Source: an uncultured Eubacterium sp.
GTDB lineage: Bacteria; Bacillota; Clostridia; Lachnospirales; Lachnospiraceae
Assembly (NCBI GenBank): GCA_947642745.1
Contig: CANRTU010000009.1
Location: forward strand, 17,568 to 81,567
Direction of reading: 5' to 3'
DNA: 64,000 nucleotides
Shown here piece after piece: positions 13,329 to 22,700 of the stretch; position 1 is the first letter of the stretch; each line of letters starts with the position of its first letter. The position numbers and the translations under genes are program-made. The notes beneath the pieces are model-generated. The model did not search any database, was not told the DNA's origin, and was given only the letters and a program-made list of their open reading frames with translations.

Positions 13329-13397
13329 AAAAAAAATCCAAACAAAGGTACAAAACTTAAACGGAATGACGATTCCGCTTTTTCTATCTTTGTTTGG
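13329..13397 (-). terminator. Leader terminator controlled by the antiterminator
   Basis: On the minus strand a 10-bp outer stem (13397-13388 with 13347-13338) encloses a second GC-rich hairpin and is followed by eight T (13336-13329). Its 5' arm overlaps the end of the RAT sequence, so RAT folding and terminator folding exclude each other, the classical BglG/LicT arrangement. Confidence 0.9.
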
Positions 13398-13424
13398 TAT
13401 TGCCTGATTCAACAGTAACAAGCC
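13396..13424 (-). promoter_or_regulatory. RAT (ribonucleic antiterminator) site
   Basis: The minus strand reads GGCTTGTTACTG, five bases, then TCAGGCAATACC. It matches the 29-base LicT/SacY/BglG RAT pattern (GGATTGTTACTG...GCAGGCAAAACC) closely and overlaps the leader terminator. It is the only such site found in the operon. Confidence 0.9.
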
Positions 13425-13461
13425 GTATTGATTATTCAGTTTTATGAAATATGTTAAAACA

Positions 13462-13490
13462 AGGATAACATGGGTCCCGTTTTTTTTCAA
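13462..13490 (-). promoter_or_regulatory. SigA-type promoter of the licT operon
   Basis: TTGAAA (13490-13485), 17 bases, TATCCT (13467-13462) on the minus strand. Transcription would begin about 30 bases before the RAT site. Confidence 0.75.
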
Positions 13491-13522
13491 GTACTTTTTT
13501 ATATTTAGCATTAATTCAGATC

Positions 13523-13683
13523 CGGCCATGTTACTGTTCACACCAGGGTTTTGCATTTACTGCAAAACCCGTAAGAATGCGTAAATTCAGCCAGGAGTGA
13601 ATTCAGCCCTTCGCCTCAGGCGGACTTTCCATGGGCTGAATTCAGTTACTGTGAGCGCCAAAGGTGTGAACAGTAACCCGGCC
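13523..13683. repeat. Nested inverted-repeat element
   Basis: An outer 15-bp perfect inverted repeat (13530-13544 and 13663-13677), extending imperfectly through GGCC on both sides, encloses two further hairpins: a 10-bp perfect stem (13546-13555/13561-13570) and an 11-bp stem (13599-13609/13633-13643) capped by CGCC-TCA-GGCG. No gene lies inside. From 13684 to 13947 I see no supported feature; a 101-codon minus frame there has no ribosome binding site or family. Confidence 0.8.
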
Positions 13684-13947
13684 ATACCGGCGGACCCATG
13701 ACATGGGCGGACTGACGGCGCCCACCCGGACAGTTCTGCCGGACGCAGGCACCAGAACCGGATATCCGGCAGGAAAAGCGCTTATCCCTGCCGGATATCC
13801 AGTCTGTATCATTTACCGCTGCTGTGCCGTTTATCAGCCAGTTTTCCGGCTTCCCCGGTCCGGACATTATATATGGGAAAGCAGCCCGCTGTCCCTTTTT
13901 ACCCGGACAGTCTGAAACGCACTTTTGCCAGCGGCAGAATGTCTTCC

Positions 13948-15957
13948 TCACAAAGCCCGTTTTCCTTTACTGGCCTGCTTTGTATCCGGCAGCATATCTG
14001 AAAACTCATCCATGGTCAGTATGACGTCTTCCACAATAAAACGTCCGTCCGCATAACCAGTCAGCAGTATCAGTCCGTAGTCTGACCATTTGTCAAACAG
14101 GTGGACTTTACACGCCAGTTTTACATTCTCCCCGTCCTCCGCCAGAAATACATCCCATATCGCTGGGGCTCCACTGGTATCCACATAGTAATCCCGATAC
14201 TGCGCATCCTCCCACAGCCAGTTACTGACCGCAACATCCACAGAAAAATCCGTGCCCTGCAGCGACACCGTAATCGTCCGCTCCCGTCTCATCTGATATC
14301 GCAGCGGCGCTTTCATTGAATATTCTTTCCCGCCCGCTTCAAAAGGCAGCTCTGAGCGCTGGTAACCCTTTCCTTCTTTCTTTTCAAATACAGCCAGATC
14401 CCCAAATGCCCTCATATCCGTACCCGTGATACACTGCTGGGTAAAAATAATCTCATTTTTTCCGTCGCCATTGATATCAGCGGCTTTTATGGACGGCGTT
14501 CCATTGGCATACACATCGTGGTCAAAGTCCAGCACATCGTTATTTCCAAACAGAATCTGGTAATGGCAGTACCCGGAATCTTTTCTGTAAGTGCGGACTA
14601 CCCGGTCTGTCAGCCCGTCGCCGTCGTAATCCTGTCCGGTAAACGCTGTATAGCCGGTCCATTCCGTGCACTCGTCCATATATCCGGTATATTCTTCATT
14701 CAGATGGGAGGATGGCTGTATGTCCGCCTGTGACGCTGACGGGCTGCTTTTTATCCCGGCATGATGAACCGGGGGCGCTGCCTGTGCATCCTGACGACGC
14801 TGTGCCGGACTGTGCGCCGCATGTCCCGGCACAAGGAAAAACGCCGCCCCACACAATAGCACCAGAAAGAACACCGCAAAACCAGCCTTTTTACTCTGTT
14901 TTTTTCTGTAACATATATTTTTGATACGTTTTTCCGTATCAGACTCTCCGAATGCCGGCCCGGCCTGGAAGCCGCTCTCTTTCGACGCATAGAACAGCAG
15001 GGCGCTGGCATAGTCTTTCCGTTCTCCTGCCGGCGCAGACCGCAGCACCGTCTCGTCACAAAACATTTCCATGTCTTCATTCATCTTCCTGACGGCCAGC
15101 CATACAAGCGGATTCCACCAGTACAGACAGATACATCCGGTCCCTGCCATACGGATCAGCGGATCATGATGACGGATATGCGTCCGCTCGTGTTCCAGAA
15201 TAAAATTCTTTTCCCAGACGCCCGGCTCCCCGCAGGAATTATTCCGGAGATTATTAATAAAACAGCTGTCTGTAAAAAAATGGTCTTCAAAAAAACCGTC
15301 CGGCACATATATTTTCGGCGCAATGACTCCCATTACAAAAGGCGAACGTATCTCCCTGTTCAGCCATATATTTTCCTGTTTCCACACCGCTGCAGACAGT
15401 CTGCGTTTTATCCGCACATACTGGATGAGATAAAATGCCAGAAAGCATGCCGAAACTGCCAGATAAAGAATGGCAGGCAGCTTAAACCTTTCCGGAACGT
15501 CCGTATGATTTCCGCTGCCTGCCGGGCCGGAAACTGCTGCGGATAATCCATCCTTTTCCTCTGTCATACCGGTTTTACCTCCGCTGCGTCCGTCTGCCAT
15601 ATTTATCGCAGACTCTGTCGGAAAGTCCTGCCCCTTTTGTCTGATTGCGGCCGTTTCAGCCTGCATGGAATCTTCCGGCATTTGCCCGGACGGTGTCTCT
15701 CCCTCTGTCACACTCTGCCCGGGCGCCATGGCATACTGTAATATTTCTTCATATCCCGGTAACGGCGGCACAGGCAGCAGATCCGGCGGAATGACTGCCA
15801 GTACCGGACAGAGAAGTCTTAACCCCACCGGAATCCACAGACAGCAGCTGTATATTTTGGGATATTTTTTCAGACATGCCCGCACAGCCAGTACGATACA
15901 GATCAGAAAGCCTGCCTGAATTCCCATGATCCATAGCCGTAACACAATTTTCATCAT
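13948..15957 (-). CDS. BlaR1/MecR1-like M56 metallopeptidase with FG-GAP-like tail
   Basis: Membrane sensor protease of about 669 residues. N-terminal hydrophobic helices, a low-complexity insert (about residues 75-150), another helix (160-180), then the M56 zinc motif HERTH at 256-260 and a later ENPLVW-like segment (YWWNPLVWLAVRKMNEDME). A membrane helix near 365-385 leads to an extracytoplasmic domain with DYDGDGLTD and DINGDGKNE, like FG-GAP/VCBS calcium repeats. The usual penicillin-binding sensor domain is absent, so a beta-lactam signal is not supported. The start at 15957 (ATGATG) is preferred over 15987 because it lies 4 bp after blaI and follows a GGAGG-containing stretch. Confidence 0.85.
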   Translation of the reverse strand: MMKIVLRLWIMGIQAGFLICIVLAVRACLKKYPKIYSCCLWIPVGLRLLCPVLAVIPPDLLPVPPLPGYEEILQYAMAPGQSVTEGETPSGQMPEDSMQAETAAIRQKGQDFPTESAINMADGRSGGKTGMTEEKDGLSAAVSGPAGSGNHTDVPERFKLPAILYLAVSACFLAFYLIQYVRIKRRLSAAVWKQENIWLNREIRSPFVMGVIAPKIYVPDGFFEDHFFTDSCFINNLRNNSCGEPGVWEKNFILEHERTHIRHHDPLIRMAGTGCICLYWWNPLVWLAVRKMNEDMEMFCDETVLRSAPAGERKDYASALLFYASKESGFQAGPAFGESDTEKRIKNICYRKKQSKKAGFAVFFLVLLCGAAFFLVPGHAAHSPAQRRQDAQAAPPVHHAGIKSSPSASQADIQPSSHLNEEYTGYMDECTEWTGYTAFTGQDYDGDGLTDRVVRTYRKDSGYCHYQILFGNNDVLDFDHDVYANGTPSIKAADINGDGKNEIIFTQQCITGTDMRAFGDLAVFEKKEGKGYQRSELPFEAGGKEYSMKAPLRYQMRRERTITVSLQGTDFSVDVAVSNWLWEDAQYRDYYVDTSGAPAIWDVFLAEDGENVKLACKVHLFDKWSDYGLILLTGYADGRFIVEDVILTMDEFSDMLPDTKQASKGKRAL

Positions 15958-15961
15958 ATCA

Positions 15962-16321
15962 TCACCGCCCTTCCTCCATCCCGTCAATCATCTGACGGAT
16001 CCGTCTGATATCCTCCCCGGACAATTTCCGGTCTTTTAAAAAAGCCGCTAAAAACACCGGCACGTTCCCCCTGCATGTACGCTGCAGCAACTCTTCTCCC
16101 TGCCACCTGTCCACTTCATCCTTTGAAACAAGGGCCGATACTATCGTATTCTCATTTTTAACAATTCCTTTGCCAATCAGCTTTTTGATCACTGTATAGG
16201 TCGTAGATTTCTTCCAGCCCAGCTGTGCGTTGCAGCGCTTTACCAGCTCCGGGCTGGCCGTCGGTTCATCCTCCCATAAAACACTTAAAAAACGATATTC
16301 TCCTTCTGATATCCGCTCCAT
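15962..16321 (-). CDS. BlaI/MecI family repressor
   Basis: 119-residue winged-helix repressor of the PF03965 family: ISEGEYRFLSVLWEDEPTASPELVKR, then GWKKSTTYTVIKKLIGKGIV as the recognition region. In the family, the M56 partner triggers cleavage of the repressor. AAAGGAGATT precedes the ATG. The M56 gene follows by 4 bp. Two dyad operators overlap its own promoter, so autoregulation is expected. Confidence 0.92.
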   Translation of the reverse strand: MERISEGEYRFLSVLWEDEPTASPELVKRCNAQLGWKKSTTYTVIKKLIGKGIVKNENTIVSALVSKDEVDRWQGEELLQRTCRGNVPVFLAAFLKDRKLSGEDIRRIRQMIDGMEEGR

Positions 16322-16372
16322 TATAATCTCCTTTCATCTGCTGGTCCGCCTTCAACACTGTCCGCAGTTCAA

Positions 16373-16427
16373 TCTATAGTTATAGACTATCTTTATTCAG
16401 TCTATCATTATAGATTGGAAATGTCAA
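16373..16427 (-). promoter_or_regulatory. BlaI-type promoter with two dyad operators
   Basis: TTGACA (16427-16422), 17 bases, TAGACT (16404-16399) on the minus strand. Two dyads, TCTATCATTATAGA (16401-16414) and TCTATAGTTATAGA (16373-16386), stand 28 bp apart; the first overlaps the -10 box and the second the start region. This is the expected layout for BlaI-family repression. Confidence 0.85.
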
Positions 16428-16625
16428 GAAGTTCCAGCAGAAATATCCGCAGAAAACGTCCGGAATATGTTCTTATCTTCCAGCCGCCATCATGCAGTCC
16501 TTTCTGCCTGCTTTAAAAGCCGGGAGGAAAGGGCTGTATACATTCTGTATTTTGTTAATAGCGTAAATAATGTTAATATAAGTCAGATAACATAATCTCA
16601 TGATTTTTTTACAAAAAATTACTAT

Positions 16626-16646
16626 TTTCTGTCACACAGACAGAAA
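16626..16646 (+). promoter_or_regulatory. Dyad in the sigma-factor leader
   Basis: A perfect 8-bp inverted repeat (TTTCTGTC and GACAGAAA, 5-base spacer) about 32 bp before the sigma-factor ATG. It could be an operator or an RNA hairpin. The rest of 16428-16625 is AT-rich with no clear gene. Confidence 0.4.
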
Positions 16647-16678
16647 CACGTTGTCTAATTATACAGGAGGTAAAGTCT

Positions 16679-17530
16679 ATGAATAAAAAAACGAATGAAG
16701 AATTACAGGCTCTGGTGAGCCGGGCTACAGCCGGAGACAAAAACGCACTGGAAACCCTCGTGGCGGGCGTGCAGGACATGGTATTTAATTTATCCCTGCG
16801 GATGCTGGGTACATTTGCGGATGCGGAAAACGCCACACAGGATATCCTGCTGAAAATGATTACGCATCTCTCCTCTTTCAGGGGAGACAGCTCATTTACC
16901 ACATGGATATTCCGCATTGCCGCCAATCATCTGAAAAATTATAAAAAGCATATGTTTGCCCACTATCCGCTTAGCTTTGAATATTATGGAGACGACATTG
17001 AAAACGGAAGCATACAGGATGTGCCGGATTTAACGCAGGACGTGGAAAAAGATATTCTGGCTGAGGAGCTGAAAATGTCCTGTACCAATGTGATGCTGCA
17101 ATGTCTTGATACAGAAAGCAGATGTATTTTTATACTTGGCACCATGTTTAAAGTTGACAGCCGCATTGCGGGCGATATTTTAGGAATAACCCCGGAAGCG
17201 TACCGGCAGCGGCTTTCCAGAATACGGAAAAAAATGGCGGATTTTCTCGGACAATATTGCGGCGAATATGGCAGCGGCAGATGTAAATGCGCAGACAGGA
17301 TCAATTATGCCATACAAAACCACAGGATCAGCCCGTTACAGCCAGATTATATGACCGCCACGGAAATTCCCACTGACACCCTTATAGATGTGAAAAATGC
17401 CATGGAAGATATTGACGATTTATCCCAGTACTTTTCTTTCTGCAAGTCCTACCAGTCTCCCGCACGCATCAGACATCTCATACAGAATTTTTTAGATTCC
17501 ACGCAGCTTTCCATTATCCAGAATTCGTAA
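16679..17530 (+). CDS. ECF-type RNA polymerase sigma factor with C-terminal extension
   Basis: Sigma-70 family protein of 283 residues. Region 2 includes MLGTFADAENATQDILLKM and FRGDSSFTTWIFRIAANHLKN, a clear ECF signature. Region 4 includes ILGTMFKVDSRIAGDILGITPEAYRQRLSRIRKK. Beyond about residue 190 an extension of about 90 residues holds CGEYGSGRCKCAD, three cysteines that could bind metal or sense redox, and a helical tail. No anti-sigma gene is adjacent; the extension may do that job. CAGGAGGTAA precedes the ATG. The DUF2461 gene follows by 15 bp. Confidence 0.88.
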   Translation: MNKKTNEELQALVSRATAGDKNALETLVAGVQDMVFNLSLRMLGTFADAENATQDILLKMITHLSSFRGDSSFTTWIFRIAANHLKNYKKHMFAHYPLSFEYYGDDIENGSIQDVPDLTQDVEKDILAEELKMSCTNVMLQCLDTESRCIFILGTMFKVDSRIAGDILGITPEAYRQRLSRIRKKMADFLGQYCGEYGSGRCKCADRINYAIQNHRISPLQPDYMTATEIPTDTLIDVKNAMEDIDDLSQYFSFCKSYQSPARIRHLIQNFLDSTQLSIIQNS

Positions 17531-17545
17531 AGGAGACGACAGATT

Positions 17546-18229
17546 ATGAATACACAGTGCATTCTTGAATATTTATCCGCATTGGAGATGAATAATAACC
17601 GTGAATGGTATCATGCCAATAAAGACGACTACAAAAAAGCTAATGCGGAATTTGAGCAGTTAATACAGATGCTGATACTGGAAATCGGAAAAACTGACAG
17701 CAGTATTTTACAGAACAATCCGAAAGACCTTACGTTCAGAATCGTAAGGGATACCCGCTTCAGCCATGACAAATCCCCTTATAATCCCGCGTTCCGTGCC
17801 CATATTTCCTCTAAAGGCAGACTGCCCGTTCCTGTGGGATACTATCTTATGATCAGGCCCGGAAACCAGTCCTTTTTAGGCGGCGGCCTGTTTGCGGATA
17901 AATTAAAAGACGCCACGACTCTGATACGGGATTATATTGCCAGCCATGGCGGCGAATGGGAAACCATCATACATGAGCCGGCTTTTGAAACATCTTTCAC
18001 TGTACAGGGGACCGCATTGAAAAATGTGCCTGCAGGATACGATAAAGAACATCCCCAGGCAGAATACCTTAAATACAAGAGCTGGTATCTGGAATATCCG
18101 TTACAGGATGAAGCGCTGGACGACGGGGAACTGTTTGTCACAAAAGCAGCGGAGATTTTCCGGATCATGAAACCTTTTAACGATTATTTAAACCGGGCGC
18201 TGGAAGGATTCCAGATGCCCGAAAGATAA
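17546..18229 (+). CDS. DUF2461 (TIGR02453) family protein
   Basis: 227-residue soluble protein of unknown function. Family traits are MNNNREWYHANKDDYKKA near the start, FRIVRDTRFSHDKSPYNPAFRAHIS in the middle, and GGGLFADKLKDATTLIRDYI. AAAGGAGACGAC precedes the ATG. It lies 15 bp after the ECF sigma gene and before a terminator, so the two are probably one transcript. Confidence 0.88.
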   Translation: MNTQCILEYLSALEMNNNREWYHANKDDYKKANAEFEQLIQMLILEIGKTDSSILQNNPKDLTFRIVRDTRFSHDKSPYNPAFRAHISSKGRLPVPVGYYLMIRPGNQSFLGGGLFADKLKDATTLIRDYIASHGGEWETIIHEPAFETSFTVQGTALKNVPAGYDKEHPQAEYLKYKSWYLEYPLQDEALDDGELFVTKAAEIFRIMKPFNDYLNRALEGFQMPER

Positions 18230-18257
18230 GATACGCTCCCGCCTACGGGGGCTGACG

Positions 18258-18287
18258 GCCCTCCGGTCCTGTCCGGAGGGCTTTTTT
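18258..18287 (+). terminator. Intrinsic terminator after the sigma/DUF2461 pair
   Basis: Perfect 9-bp stem GCCCTCCGG/CCGGAGGGC (18258-18266/18273-18281) followed by six T on the plus strand, 28 bp after the DUF2461 stop. Confidence 0.92.
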
Positions 18288-18307
18288 ATTTATCAGGATA
18301 CAATTTT

Positions 18308-19639
18308 CTATAAATAAGAAAGCAGCGTCTCCGCCCGCCGCTCCCAGGTATGATGTGCAATGGCGGCTTTATAACCAAGGCAGGCAATGTCATACATCCG
18401 TTCCGGCTGCCGGAGCAACCGGAACACCTGCTCCGGCAGTTCTTCCAGATGGCCAAGATCATAATACACCAGTTCTCTGCCATCAGTAAAATTCTCCCGC
18501 AGATAACGGCTGTCGTCTGTCAGCGCTACTGTTTTGTGCAGCATGGCTGTGAAAATACGGTCATGGGCGCCGTCTTTAAACCAGGGCATGACATTCAGGG
18601 AAATTTTTGCCCCGGCAGTCACTCTGGCACATTGTGCGGAACCGTCCATATGTCCGTTGCGGATCAAATTTTCCGGACGGCCGCAGGGCATCTTCTCCCA
18701 GTCTTTGCCATAAATATGTACCGGAATCCCCCCTTCCGCCAGTATACGCACCGTTTTCTCCCGAAAGTAAGTCCTGACCCGCAGATCCACCGCACACATG
18801 GTACGCATGGCCATGCGCAGCTCCCCGTCTGTTAGCTCCGGAATCTCCCGCCGCATATACTGTTCGGTCAGGGTCAGCAGTTCCTGCTCCGGATGGCTGA
18901 TAAAGGCGCCGATCAGCTCATAATAAAAATCCCGGTATTCCGGCTCCAGCCGGTCCAGCTGCTTTTCCAGATTTGCCGGCGGTATATAATTCGCTGTAAA
19001 CACAACCGGAACCGGACGTGCCAGCCATTGTTCCAAAGACCCGGCCCCGTGCTCCGTATCATTCCATATCTCTGCCAGCCGCACCGCTGGGACATGTGTT
19101 TCCGGCACAACATGACAGTCACACTGCTCCTGTTTTGCCCGTATATTTGTTTCATCCACGGCGCAAAGCTCTGGCGTAAACGGCAGACAGTCCGTCACCC
19201 TGTTTCCCGCAGACGGCAGAAATGCGCAGGGCAGCTCCGGATAAAACCGTTTCATATAAGCCACATGATCCCTGTCTATACAGAATGTCTGCATATCACC
19301 TGCCGGATGAAGCAGCTGTTCATAATAGTAAACCGGATGATCCACCATAATATTCAGACACCGGATTCCCTCTTTCTGCCAGAAGCTGACCTGTCCGTCC
19401 CCCTCCGGCGTAAGTTCCCACAGTCCGTCTTCCCAGCTTAATCCGATAAAATTAAACGTAACCAGGACGGCGTCATTTCCTTTCAGCGCCTGCCGCAGTT
19501 TCCACGCTCCCAGCGCCAGCCTGTTAAAATCCAGCCAGAGAATCTCATAACCCCGCTTTTCAAAAGCTTCTGCCAGTTGTACGGAAAAATATTCCAGTGT
19601 TTCGATTTCGTTTTTACAAAATATGACCTGTTTTTCCAT
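18308..19639 (-). CDS. CgeB-like glycosyltransferase (DUF3880-type)
   Basis: 443-residue protein resembling the DUF3880/CgeB group. An N-terminal half binds and positions (QVIFCKNEIETLEYFSVQLAEAF, NIMVDHPVYYYEQLL), and a C-terminal GT-B-like half has NVMPWFKDGAHDRIFTAMLHKTVALTDDSRYLRENF, which resembles the nucleotide-sugar site of this family. The start at 19639 is chosen because a frame reaching 19768 would overlap the kinase 3' end and lacks a ribosome binding site; the site at 19639 is only fair. Acceptor and sugar are unknown. It lies downstream of the kinase gene. Confidence 0.75.
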   Translation of the reverse strand: MEKQVIFCKNEIETLEYFSVQLAEAFEKRGYEILWLDFNRLALGAWKLRQALKGNDAVLVTFNFIGLSWEDGLWELTPEGDGQVSFWQKEGIRCLNIMVDHPVYYYEQLLHPAGDMQTFCIDRDHVAYMKRFYPELPCAFLPSAGNRVTDCLPFTPELCAVDETNIRAKQEQCDCHVVPETHVPAVRLAEIWNDTEHGAGSLEQWLARPVPVVFTANYIPPANLEKQLDRLEPEYRDFYYELIGAFISHPEQELLTLTEQYMRREIPELTDGELRMAMRTMCAVDLRVRTYFREKTVRILAEGGIPVHIYGKDWEKMPCGRPENLIRNGHMDGSAQCARVTAGAKISLNVMPWFKDGAHDRIFTAMLHKTVALTDDSRYLRENFTDGRELVYYDLGHLEELPEQVFRLLRQPERMYDIACLGYKAAIAHHTWERRAETLLSYL

Positions 19640-19721
19640 TAATAGTTTTCCATTATAAATATTGAAATATAAATTTTCCTGTCTGATAAACCTGAATCCG
19701 GCGTATACGCCATACAGAGCG

Positions 19722-22700
19722 TTAGGAAAGTATGCGATCCAGCGTATTGTATAATACCTGCACATCAATCGGCTTTGCCAGATGTCCGTTCATACCGCAC
19801 GCAAGGGCAGCCTGCCGGTCTTCCTCAAAAGCGTTTGCCGTCATCGCAAGAATCGGAATGGATGCCAGCTCCCTGTCTTCCAGGGCACGGATCACCCTGG
19901 TGGCTTTATATCCGTCCATCACCGGCATCTGGACATCCATCAGTATCAGACGGTAATAACCGGGCCCGGCCTTTTTTAACATTTCTATTGCGATCTGCCC
20001 GTTTCCTGCTATATCCGTAGTAAAACCGGCGTCTCCCAGCACCGCCATGGCTATTTCCTGGTTAACCTCATTGTCCTCCGCCAGCAGAATGCGTCCTGTA
20101 TGCTGTGCGATCCCCCTCTTTCTGACGCCGTCCGTTTCTTCGTTTTCCGGATTGACAATCGCATGCAGACATCCTCTAAGCTCTGATAAAAACAACGGTT
20201 TGCTGCAGAAAGCGGACACGCCCGCTTCCCTTGCTTCATCTTCTATATCCAGCCAGTCATAGGCAGTCAGCAGAATAATCGGTACGAATTCGCCCATTTC
20301 CTTGCGTATTCTCCTGGTTACTTCAATTCCGTTCATATCCGGAAGCATCCAGTCTATGACATAGACCGTATATACATCCCCTCTTGTCACAGCCTGATGG
20401 GTACGCAGCAGCGCCTCTTTTCCCGAAAGCGTCCACTCCGCCCGCATTCCAAACTGCCCCAGCATATATGTGACGCTGTCGCAGGTATTAAAATCATCGT
20501 CAATCACCAGCGCCCGGCACCCCTTCAGTTTTGGAATATCCTGCGGTTCTTTTATGCCGCAGTGGAGCCGGAACGTAAAGCTGACATTTACTTCTGTGCC
20601 TTCGCCCTGCTCGCTTTTTACCGCTATTGAGCCATTCATCAGATCCACAATATTTTTTGTGATCGCCATTCCCAGTCCGGTACCCTGGATGCCGCTGGTA
20701 GTAGTACTCTTTTCCCGCTCAAACGGTTCGAAAATATGGGATACAAATTCCCCGCTCATACCGATCCCGGTATCCCGGATCGTAAATTCATAGTTGGCAT
20801 ATCCTTCCGGGGCGCCGGCCTTTTCCGTAATCCGCATACTGATAATGCCGCCTGTACCTGTATATTTCACCGCATTGCTCAGCAGATTCAGCAGCACCTG
20901 GTTCAGACGCAGCTTGTCACAGTAAATTTCCTCATTCATAACATCCACGGCGTCCATATACAGATCCAGCTGTTTCGCATGAATATCCGCCTGTAAAATA
21001 TTGCGCAGCCCGTGCAGAATATCCGGCAGGCTGCACGGTTTTTCATCCAGATGCATTTTACCGCTTTCAATCCGGCTCATATCCAGCACATCATTAATCA
21101 GGCTCAGCAGATGATTGCCGGATGTCATAATCTTTTTCAGATATTCTGTCACCTGCTCCTTTTCGTCAATATGGGTAATGGCCAGTGCGGTGAATCCTAC
21201 AATGGCATTCATCGGCGTACGGATATCATGGGACATATTGGACAGAAAAATACTTTTGGCCTTACTGGCCCGGTTTGCCTGCATCAGCGCATTTTCCAGC
21301 AAATCCTTTTTTTCCATTTCATTACGGATTTCCTCATCCACACTGCGAAAACCCAGTACGATACCATACTGCCCGCTCCAGCGTCCTGTGCGGACCGCCC
21401 GTACCTGGAAATATTTCATTTCCCCGTGGACATACACCCGGTAATTGACGTAATTCATCTGTTTGTCAGCCAGTTCCATTTTCAGGTTTTCCGCGGAAGA
21501 AAACTGCCGCAGCATTTCCCGGTCCTCTTCATGGACGACTTTCTGAATATAGCGTTCCATGCTTTCTTTAAAAGTGATCCGGCCATTGTCATCGGGCTTA
21601 AATATACTGCCTCCGTCATCCCGGAGCAGGATTCCTGTATCCGCATCCGGTTCAAAATGACATACAATGCTGTAATCTCTTGTAAGCGCCTGGATCAGCT
21701 CCATCTGCCTTCTGCGCTCTTTCTCTTCCTCCATTTTCCTGGCGGTGCAGTCCAGAAGGAAGCGCTGGTAAAGCAGCTGCCCGTCCTCCTTTAACAGTTT
21801 GACATTCCCCATAATATGCAGAATATCTCCGTTTTTGTGACGTACACGATATTCAATGCTGACACAGTCCCCCTCATTTTCCAGGTTCTCTATGCACTCC
21901 CGCAGCTTCTTTTTATCTTCCTCAAAGGCAGTCTCCGCCACCATAAGAAAGCCGTCCGCCTGCATTTCTTCCTGCGTCTCATATCCTAAAATATTCAGCG
22001 CCGCTTTGTTAATGCTCAGTACCCTGGTCCCATCCACAGTGTGACGTATCACGCCGCAGTCAATAGTCGTAAAAATCTTTTCCAGGGTCTGGTTTTTCTG
22101 TATAATTTCCTGTTCGTATAACCGTTCCTGTGTGATATCAATGGCCACGCCCACGGTTCCCATCACGCTGCCGTCCAGATCATACAGCGGTGATTTATAT
22201 GTAGTCAGTATCCGGCTGCCTTCGCCTGTCCGGATAGTTTCTTCTGAGACGTGGGTTTTCCTGTCATTTCTGACCAGCTGCTCCGACTCCAGACATGCCG
22301 GATCTTCCTGCTCCACATCCCAGATACTGGCATGTGTATGCCCTTCCACCTGCTGCCTCGTTTTGCTGACCGTCCTGCAGAAACTGTCATTGACTTTTTC
22401 GTGAATCCCTTCATTGTTTTTATACCAGACCAGATTGGGCACATTGTTGATGGTCATGTCCAGATACTGGCTGGTCTGCCAGAAATCTTTTTCCAGCTTT
22501 ACTGTCTGCTGCCATCTGAAAAACCGGAATTTTATTTCCTCGTCCTCCATAGGCAGAATCCAGATATCTTTAATTTTTGATAATTCCCCAAAAAGACTGT
22601 CAATCTGTTTTTTGTCTGCCAGAACAATCAGTTCAGCATTTTCTGACTTTGCCGCCGCCAGTATCCGGACTGTTTCCTTTGCGTCCAGATTGTGCAGATC

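Noticed and set aside
13646..13951. 101-codon minus-strand frame
   Set aside because: No ribosome binding site, odd composition and overlap with the nested inverted repeat.
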